10,610 nt of DNA from NCBI GenBank assembly GCA_011523445.1, contig WTGT01000246.1, positions 1 through 10,610 of the forward strand, in the 5' to 3' direction. A program made the translations under genes and the position numbers. Within the stretch, counting starts at the first letter, position 1, and each line of letters opens with the position of its first letter. The notes under the pieces were generated by a model. It was not told the DNA's origin, ran no database searches, and saw nothing but the letters and a program-made list of their open reading frames with translations. Shown here piece after piece: positions 5,756 to 10,610 of the stretch. Source of the stretch: Paracoccaceae bacterium. Lineage in GTDB: Bacteria > Pseudomonadota > Alphaproteobacteria > Rhodobacterales > Rhodobacteraceae.

Positions 5756-6253
5756 TTTTTGGCTTTTTCTATTCTGATTGTCTTTATCTGGATACCTCTG
5801 GATACTGAAACAGGATTGGTCGAGAAAGTCCGACGTAAATTCGTGATTGGTGATGCCTTGGCACCTACGATAACAGGAGCGATCATCACTTTAGGTGCGA
5901 TCCTGACTTGGCTTCGGCCAAGTCAGGATCACACAATTACTCGTAAGAATGTGATTTGGACCCTACAATTATTGGCCATTTTCGCGATTTCATTGATGAT
6001 CATGCGTTATATGGGCCCTATTGTTGCAATGGGGTTTGAGGGAGGCTATCGTCCCTTGCGTGCTACCCCGCCGTGGAATTATATCGGGTTTCTTGTGGGC
6101 GGAACCGTGATGATTGGAGGCCTGATTGCAACCGCTTCTCGGCGTTTAAGCATTCGTGGATTCGCTATTGGATTTGCAACCTCATTGATCATTGCACTAC
6201 TTTACGACATGCCCTTTGATGATCTGCTCCTGCCACCAAATGGAGATGTCTAA
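5714..6253 (+). CDS. tctB: TTT transporter small membrane subunit (TctB)
   Basis: A 179-residue small integral membrane subunit that partners TctA in TTT transporters. Hydrophobic segments lie near residues 10-28, 47-67, 79-98, 121-141 and 150-165. This fits the four-to-five-helix TctB fold; the family has little sequence conservation, so the call rests on size, topology and position between tctC and tctA. ATG 5714 is chosen for the AGAAGGG ribosome site 7 nt upstream. That site lies in a hairpin arm, and the first codons carry a 12-nt repeat shared with an internal hairpin. Codons 62-73, in the loop between the second and third helices, are encoded by a perfect 14-bp inverted repeat. The stop TAA overlaps the apparent tctA start. 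Confidence 0.85.
   Translation: MKSGSSSDRWLALFFLAFSILIVFIWIPLDTETGLVEKVRRKFVIGDALAPTITGAIITLGAILTWLRPSQDHTITRKNVIWTLQLLAIFAISLMIMRYMGPIVAMGFEGGYRPLRATPPWNYIGFLVGGTVMIGGLIATASRRLSIRGFAIGFATSLIIALLYDMPFDDLLLPPNGDV
5717..5728 (+). repeat. 12-nt direct repeat AAGTCAGGATCA, copy 1
   Basis: Codons 2-5 of tctB. An identical 12-mer lies at 5920-5931, and the inverse (11 nt, GATCCTGACTT) at 5899-5909. Copy 1 sits in the loop of the 5699-5755 hairpin, where it is accessible for pairing. Confidence 0.8.
5899..5930 (+). other. Perfect 14-bp hairpin with cUUCGg tetraloop inside tctB
   Basis: GATCCTGACTTGGC (5899-5912), loop TTCG (5913-5916), GCCAAGTCAGGATC (5917-5930). All 14 pairs are Watson-Crick. After one mismatch the stem continues with GTG (5895-5897) and CAC (5932-5934). 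The closing C-G plus UUCG is the exceptionally stable tetraloop class of structured RNAs. It lies wholly in tctB coding sequence and has no U-tract after it, so it is not an ordinary terminator. Confidence 0.85.
5920..5931 (+). repeat. 12-nt direct repeat AAGTCAGGATCA, copy 2
   Basis: Right arm of the internal tctB hairpin, identical to 5717-5728. The left arm of that hairpin can therefore pair either here or with the tctB initiation region. Confidence 0.8.
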
Positions 6254-7830
6254 TAGGCGTTTGGGATCACATTGTTGCAGGCGTTCTTGCCGTCTTTCTA
6301 TCAGAACCTGTACTGGGTGTGCCCATCGTAGTAATAATGGTCTTTGGTGGGTTTCTGTTAGGCATTACCGTTGGTGCGACACCTGGCCTTGCTGGACCCA
6401 TGGCAATGGCAATCTCATTACCGATCCTTATCTCCGTTTTTGGATTTTCGAATGACGCCCTACTGCCCGTTTTGGGATTTTTGATTGGCATAATGAAAGG
6501 GGCTACTGTAGGCGGGGCAGTGCCGGCGATACTGTTTAACACACCCGGTACACCAGATGCCTATATGACCACCCTTGATGGTTATCCAATGGCACAAAAG
6601 GGGGAAGCAAAAAGGGCTCTCCGCATTGCCCATTTTTCATCTGCATCAGGTGATACATTTTCTGATATCGTGCTGGTGGTCTGTGCACCTTTTTTGGCTA
6701 TTTTGGTAGAAAGGTATCTGGACCTTCCAGAAAAAACGGCTTTATTAATTTTATCATTGGCATTTATTGCCTCTGTCATTGGCGGTTCCGTGGGTAAAGG
6801 GGTGATTTCAATGGGCTTAGGCCTTTTGGCTGCTATGATTGCTACTGGCGAAGATTTCTACCCCCGTCTGACCATGGGCCAGTCAAGCTTGGCCGAAGGT
6901 ATTCCTATAGCTGCCGCTGTTCTGGGTGTCCTGATCCTGGGCGAGGTATTCAAATCATTGGAAGATCTTCATCGTACAACCCAATCCAACACGATGTCTC
7001 AAGTTGCTTCAGGTAAAAGTTCAGCCTTATCGCGCAATGACCTGCGTAGACTCTTGCCTTATATTGGACGGTCGGCTCTAATAGGTACCTGCATAGGCGC
7101 CTTGCCTGGTATAGGTTCCACATTGGCGGCGACTTTGGGGTACACCACGGCCAAACGCCATTATGCTAACGCCAAACCAGACAATGCTCCTGATTTTGGC
7201 GAGGGTGCGCCGGAGGGAATCGCAGCGACAGAGGCTGCTAATAGTTCAGTTTCTGGAGCAAATTTGATCCCGGTTTTATCGCTTGGAATTCCGGGAAATG
7301 CGGCGGCGGTATTTCTGATTCTAGCGATGGATTCAATTGGTGGATTTAACCCTGGACCATCTGTATTTCGCTTGGGCGGTGGCATAGGTGACAGCGTCAT
7401 GAACCCTGAGATGGTGATGGTTTTTGGAATCTTCACGGCAATGTTCTTGGCCAATGCATTAAACTGGACCATTGGTGGCATCTTCATGCGCTTGGTTGGC
7501 GTCATGGCACGTATTCCCAAGAATCGCCTTTTGCCCATAATTCTGTTGCTTACGTTAACAGCAATTTATGTCCAGGAAACTTCTATGCTTGCCATATGGA
7601 TCACCATCTTTTTTGGTCTTTTGGGTTATGTAATGCGTCGGGTGGGTATGTCACCCTTGCCCTTTGTTATAGCCTTCATCCTTGCTGGAAACCTTGAAGC
7701 CACAGCACGGCAGGCTTTTGCTGCCACGGGTGCAGACCCGTTTTTCTTACTTAAAAGTCCCATTGCATTTATATTTATAGTCTTGGCAATCTTCGTGGTT
7801 GCCTACAATCTGCGAAGGCCTTTATCATGA
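6253..7830 (+). CDS. tctA: TTT transporter large membrane subunit (TctA), apparent ATA start
   Basis: The large multi-helix permease subunit of the TTT transporter, moving the ligand with cations. Family signatures are clear: PGLAGP at 44-49, NTPGTPDAYMTTLDGYP near 96-112, GALPGIGSTLA near 281-291, GEGAPEGIAATEAANSS near 316-332 and LGIPGNAAAVFL near 343-354. The first ordinary start in frame is GTG 6319, giving 503 residues. It has no ribosome site and would cut the conserved first helix, placing PGL at 22-24 instead of the usual mid-forties. In-frame homology-like sequence (GVWDHIVAGVLAVF) runs back to ATA 6253. This ATA overlaps the tctB stop as TAATA, with GGAGAT (6242-6247) 5 nt upstream. 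No ATG, GTG or TTG lies between 6223 and 6319 in this frame. I therefore start at 6253 (525 residues): an ATA start, a mutated ATG, or a sequence error. The stop overlaps the next gene as ATGA. Confidence 0.9.
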   Translation: MGVWDHIVAGVLAVFLSEPVLGVPIVVIMVFGGFLLGITVGATPGLAGPMAMAISLPILISVFGFSNDALLPVLGFLIGIMKGATVGGAVPAILFNTPGTPDAYMTTLDGYPMAQKGEAKRALRIAHFSSASGDTFSDIVLVVCAPFLAILVERYLDLPEKTALLILSLAFIASVIGGSVGKGVISMGLGLLAAMIATGEDFYPRLTMGQSSLAEGIPIAAAVLGVLILGEVFKSLEDLHRTTQSNTMSQVASGKSSALSRNDLRRLLPYIGRSALIGTCIGALPGIGSTLAATLGYTTAKRHYANAKPDNAPDFGEGAPEGIAATEAANSSVSGANLIPVLSLGIPGNAAAVFLILAMDSIGGFNPGPSVFRLGGGIGDSVMNPEMVMVFGIFTAMFLANALNWTIGGIFMRLVGVMARIPKNRLLPIILLLTLTAIYVQETSMLAIWITIFFGLLGYVMRRVGMSPLPFVIAFILAGNLEATARQAFAATGADPFFLLKSPIAFIFIVLAIFVVAYNLRRPLS

Positions 7831-9353
7831 TGCGACCAAATATTCTTTTGATCTCGGCCGATCAACACCGTGCCGATTGTTTCGGTTTTGAAGGAAGAAA
7901 CATCAAGACCCCGCACCTGGACCAGTTTGCCTCAGATGGTACCCGTTTTTCCAACTGCATTACACCTACAGTTGTGTGTCAACCTGCACGGGCATCAATT
8001 TTAACCGGACAACTTTGCCGAACCCATGGTGTCCATGACAATGGTATAGATCTTGATCCTGAGATTGGTGAAAAAGGCTTTGCAGGTGCAATGGCAGCAG
8101 TTGGATATGAAACATCCTTTTTCGGCAAGGCACATTTTTCCACCTTTCACACTTTTGAACCAACAGGTACGCCGGAATGCCTTAAATCCTCAGCCAATTT
8201 CCCTGACACATGGTTTGGACCCTATATGGGTTTTGACCATATCGAGATGATGCTGGTTGGGCATAACTGGTTCCTGCCAGAAAAACCTCCCAGCGGGCAG
8301 CATTATGAGCGCTGGTTCTATGCCGATGGGCGAGGAGATCAAAAGAATATGCTCTACCGGGAAAATGCCGCTGAAACAAAAGAAGCCGCACAAACCTGGC
8401 ATTCCAAATTGCCAGTTGCATGGCACAATACTACTTGGACTGCAGATCGCACCATTGAGTGGCTTAAATACGGTCGCGGAGACGAACCATTCTGTACGTG
8501 GGTTAGCTTTCCCGACCCACATCACCCATTTGATGCTCCAGAACCATGGTCGTACCTTCACGACCCAGCAAAAATTGATCTTCCAAAGTATCGCAAGCGC
8601 ACCTTTGAAGGAAAACCTTGGTGGCACAAGAGGGTTTTAACAGCTGAGCCAACTGGCGACAAGAAAGGTGTAGAAATTCGCAAATCCTATAGCCGAATTA
8701 TCGAACAATCAGACGATCAACTGCGCGAGATCATTGCCAACACCTACGGTCAGATTGCACTTATCGACCACAATGTCGGTCGCATTTTGATTGCGCTTGA
8801 AGAAGCAGGTCTCGCCAAGAATACCATCGTTATCTATATTTCCGATCATGGCGACTGGCTAGGTGATCATGGTCTTGTTTTGAAAGGGCCAATGCACTAC
8901 GATGGGCTTCTTCGTGTACCCATGATCATGCGTGGCCCGAACATTCCCAAAGGCAAAGTGGTTGAAGAACCTGTTTCAACACTTGATCTTGGTCCGACTT
9001 TTTTTGACTATGGAGCCGCTGAACCACTCCAGACCCAACATGGTGAATCCCTTCGACCATTGGTAGAAACTGACGAAGCCAAACGTGATTTTGCCTTGAA
9101 CGAATGGGAGTTATTGCCTACACGTGTTGGCGTTGGCCTCAGTCTGCGAACGGTGCGGACAAAAACACATAAATTGACCATAGATTTACAATCAGGCGCA
9201 GGTGAGCTTTACGATATGGTCGCTGATCCTGATGAAATTACGAATTTGTTCGACATGCCCGAACATGCCGATGTAAAGGACGAGTTACTTGGATATATTG
9301 CATCCCGCCCCGATGATGCAGGACCCATTCGTACCCAAGTAGGAATGGCATGA
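7827..9353 (+). CDS. Second type I (formylglycine) sulfatase
   Basis: A 508-residue sulfatase of the alkaline-phosphatase superfamily, distinct from the one on the other strand. Key residues are D12 in SADQHR, the formylglycine motif CQPAR at 51-55 (C51), and K101 and H103 in FGKAHF. H232 and H233 lie in DPHHPF, SDHGD at 339-343, and K353 in LVLKGPMHYDG. Its length and CQPARASILTG resemble phosphonate monoester hydrolases too. But it keeps the GK.H pair of true sulfatases, so sulfate-ester hydrolysis is preferred. There is no signal peptide, so it is likely cytosolic. It is translationally coupled to tctA through ATGA (7827-7830) and a second ATG follows at once, so either may be used. Coupling to an importer points to hydrolysis of the imported compound. 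Maturation needs a formylglycine-generating enzyme encoded elsewhere. Confidence 0.92.
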   Translation: MMRPNILLISADQHRADCFGFEGRNIKTPHLDQFASDGTRFSNCITPTVVCQPARASILTGQLCRTHGVHDNGIDLDPEIGEKGFAGAMAAVGYETSFFGKAHFSTFHTFEPTGTPECLKSSANFPDTWFGPYMGFDHIEMMLVGHNWFLPEKPPSGQHYERWFYADGRGDQKNMLYRENAAETKEAAQTWHSKLPVAWHNTTWTADRTIEWLKYGRGDEPFCTWVSFPDPHHPFDAPEPWSYLHDPAKIDLPKYRKRTFEGKPWWHKRVLTAEPTGDKKGVEIRKSYSRIIEQSDDQLREIIANTYGQIALIDHNVGRILIALEEAGLAKNTIVIYISDHGDWLGDHGLVLKGPMHYDGLLRVPMIMRGPNIPKGKVVEEPVSTLDLGPTFFDYGAAEPLQTQHGESLRPLVETDEAKRDFALNEWELLPTRVGVGLSLRTVRTKTHKLTIDLQSGAGELYDMVADPDEITNLFDMPEHADVKDELLGYIASRPDDAGPIRTQVGMA

Positions 9354-9504
9354 AGTAAGATGGGATTTAGATTTTGCTTTTCTTCCTGATGTAAAAGGCA
9401 GTCCTGGCTCTGGTTTGCTGACATCTATTTCTTGACTACAGATACGCACTCTGAACTGTGCTTGTGGTTAAATTCAAGCATCCAAACCTGTCGGCCACTT
9501 CAAT
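9354..9504. other. Convergent intergenic gap
   Basis: 151 bp between the end of the sulfatase gene (+) and the end of ppk2 (-). No stable hairpin with a U-tract was found on either strand; the only inverted arms seen (GATGT...ACATC) are short with a large loop. No coding sequence is supported. Confidence 0.5.
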
Positions 9505-10338
9505 TTAACTCCCATAGATATCCGGTACGAAGGTTTGATATTCCATTGGAGGTCTGACATATCCCTTGGGCTCGGTTCTCTTCGGCAATACAATGGGTTT
9601 CGGTGTTAAATCTTCATAGGGAATCAAGGACAGGAAATGGTGAATGCAATTCAGCCTAGCATGTTTCTTAATGTCCGCATTGACAACATACCAAGGTGAT
9701 TGTTTCGTATCGGTATGTGCAAACATTATATCCTTGGCCTTGGAATAATCTTCCCATCTGGTTCTGGATTCCAAATCCATGGGCGAAAGTTTCCATCGCT
9801 TGTGAGGCTCTTTTAATCGACTATGAAATCTCTTCTCCTGTTCATCGTCAGATATGGAAAACCAGTATTTCACCAAAATGATTCCTGACCTGATCAACAT
9901 CCGTTCAAATTCCGGACAGGAACGGAGGAATTCCTGATATTCCTCATCCGTGCAAAAGTTCATTACTCTTTCTACCCCGGCCCGGTTATACCAGCTGCGA
10001 TCAAAAAGGACAATTTCTCCAGCCGCCGGGAAATAATTACAATACTTTTGAAAATACCATTGTGTTTTTTCTCTTTCCGTTGGCACAGGTAAAGCAACCA
10101 CCCTTACCCATCTGGGATTGAGGTGCTGGGTAATCCGCTTGATCACCCCTCCTTTGCCTGCAGCATCTCGGCCTTCAAAAATAACGACAACCTTCAGCTT
10201 TTTGAATTTAACCCACTCACTCAGTTTTATCAGTTCCAGTTGAAGCCGATACAACTCCTTCTCATAATCGAATTTCGTAATTTTCCTACTTGCTGTCTTG
10301 CTTGAATCATCCGGGAAATTTTCTACAGCTTTACTCAT
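9505..10338 (-). CDS. ppk2: Polyphosphate kinase 2 (PPK2)
   Basis: A 277-residue single-domain PPK2, which transfers phosphate between polyphosphate and nucleoside diphosphates, mainly making NTPs from NDPs in class I enzymes. Visible motifs are the Walker A loop GRDAAGKGG at 56-64 after VVIFE, and the Walker B and lid region LFDRSWYNRAGVERV at 111-125. The conserved downstream ISDDEQEKRFHSRLKEPHKR precedes WKLSPMDLESRTRWEDYSKA. Length is normal for a one-domain enzyme, and it is cytosolic. The ATG has AAGGGA (10344-10349) as ribosome site with 5 nt spacing. It lies downstream of, and on the same strand as, a Rid-like gene but 147 bp away, and it converges with the sulfatase operon. No functional link with the neighbours is evident. 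Confidence 0.95.
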   Translation of the reverse strand: MSKAVENFPDDSSKTASRKITKFDYEKELYRLQLELIKLSEWVKFKKLKVVVIFEGRDAAGKGGVIKRITQHLNPRWVRVVALPVPTEREKTQWYFQKYCNYFPAAGEIVLFDRSWYNRAGVERVMNFCTDEEYQEFLRSCPEFERMLIRSGIILVKYWFSISDDEQEKRFHSRLKEPHKRWKLSPMDLESRTRWEDYSKAKDIMFAHTDTKQSPWYVVNADIKKHARLNCIHHFLSLIPYEDLTPKPIVLPKRTEPKGYVRPPMEYQTFVPDIYGS

Positions 10339-10370
10339 TCGATTCCCTTTTCGGCAAAATGTGTGTCTGT

Positions 10371-10399
10371 ATATTACGTTTTTGCAAAGGATTTGTCTT
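10371..10399 (-). promoter_or_regulatory. Candidate promoter for ppk2
   Basis: On the - strand, AAGACA (10399-10394), a 17-nt spacer, and TAATAT (10376-10371). Each hexamer matches 4/6 to the sigma70 consensus. The start point would fall near 10364, about 26 nt before the ppk2 ATG. The match is weak, but the placement in the 147-bp gap is sensible. Confidence 0.28.
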
Positions 10400-10485
10400 T
10401 GATTTTCTGGATTTCCCTGTCCCTTTCTTCATATGGAATTAAATTCAAACTTCCTTGCCTCAGACTTTTTGTTTGGGGGAGCCGG

Positions 10486-10610
10486 CTATTTCATGGCTAA
10501 CACTTCAATTTCAATTTTGAATTCCGGTCTGGCAAATCCTGAAACGATATAGAGGGTGGATGTAGGAGGTATTGCAAGATTCCTAATCCACGCGTCCCTC
10601 ATCTTCATAT
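10486..10610 (-). CDS. Rid/YjgF-like protein, C-terminal part (partial)
   Basis: A frame entering from the right edge on the - strand ends at TAG (10488-10486). It encodes about 40 residues: MRDAWIRNLAIPPTSTLYIV followed by SGFARPEFKIEIEVLAMK. The PPTST...GFARPE...IEIEVLA pattern matches the C-terminal strand region of Rid/YjgF/RutC-family proteins. In these, (S/T)T..V..LA.P...(I/V)E(I/V)EA.A is the hallmark. Rid enzymes deaminate reactive enamine/imine intermediates, though members of the wider family vary. The 5' part is outside the window, so the active-site arginine cannot be assigned with confidence. No terminator hairpin is seen after the stop. Confidence 0.65.
   Translation of the reverse strand, partial: MKMRDAWIRNLAIPPTSTLYIVSGFARPEFKIEIEVLAMK

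Noticed and set aside
6192..6455. 87-codon + frame bridging tctB and tctA
   Set aside because: Cysteine- and tryptophan-rich out-of-frame translation. I considered a frameshifted tctA start at ATG 6246, but GGAG would abut the codon, and the ATA 6253 explanation needs only one substitution.
8190..8627. 145-codon - strand frame and a 127-codon + strand frame inside the second sulfatase
   Set aside because: Both overlap the sulfatase's conserved PHHP region in other frames and have no recognisable features.
7827..9353. Phosphonate monoester hydrolase as the primary call for the second sulfatase
   Set aside because: Length and the CxPARAS segment fit, but the GK.H active-site pair of true sulfatases is present. 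It is kept only as an alternative.

Overview
The window looks like chromosomal DNA of a mid-GC proteobacterium, most likely an alphaproteobacterium. The grounds are a tripartite tricarboxylate-type (TTT) transporter with a Bug-family binding protein, choline-sulfatase-like cytosolic sulfatases, a single-domain PPK2 and a Rid-family protein. This placement is inferred from gene content only. No rRNA, tRNA, CRISPR array, transposase or integrase is visible.

Layout. (1) Positions 1-1728 are AT-rich and hold a HipA-type toxin-antitoxin module on the + strand. The toxin gene comes first, a small Xre antitoxin overlaps its end, and a 48-codon ORF starts in an ATGA overlap with the antitoxin stop. 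A -10 element sits inside an inverted repeat upstream. (2) Positions 1814-4092 (- strand) are a two-gene operon: a formylglycine-type sulfatase followed, through an ATGA overlap, by a metallo-beta-lactamase-fold hydrolase. (3) Positions 4093-4745 are a long divergent gap with a GntR-like palindrome, a cluster of mutually exclusive hairpins and a possible leader ORF. (4) Positions 4746-9353 (+ strand) are a compact operon tctC-tctB-tctA-sulfatase. Junctions are short or overlapping: tctB's stop overlaps an apparent ATA start of tctA, and tctA's stop overlaps the second sulfatase (ATGA). (5) Positions 9505-10338 (- strand) are a PPK2 polyphosphate kinase, preceded by the 3' end of a Rid/YjgF-like gene that runs off the right edge.

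How it may work together. The central divergent locus (1814-9353) reads as an uptake-and-desulfation system. A periplasmic binding protein and TctBA membrane pair would import an organic anion. Two different sulfatases and an MBL hydrolase, none with a visible signal peptide, would process it in the cytoplasm. A sulfated small organic acid or alcohol fits best, but the substrate cannot be read from sequence.

The most unusual signal is RNA-level structure around tctB. A 13-bp hairpin with a U-rich tail covers its ribosome binding site. A perfect 14-bp hairpin with a cUUCGg tetraloop lies inside its coding sequence. A 12-base direct repeat lets an arm of the second structure also pair with the tctB translation start. 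Together these suggest tuned expression of the binding protein versus the membrane subunits.
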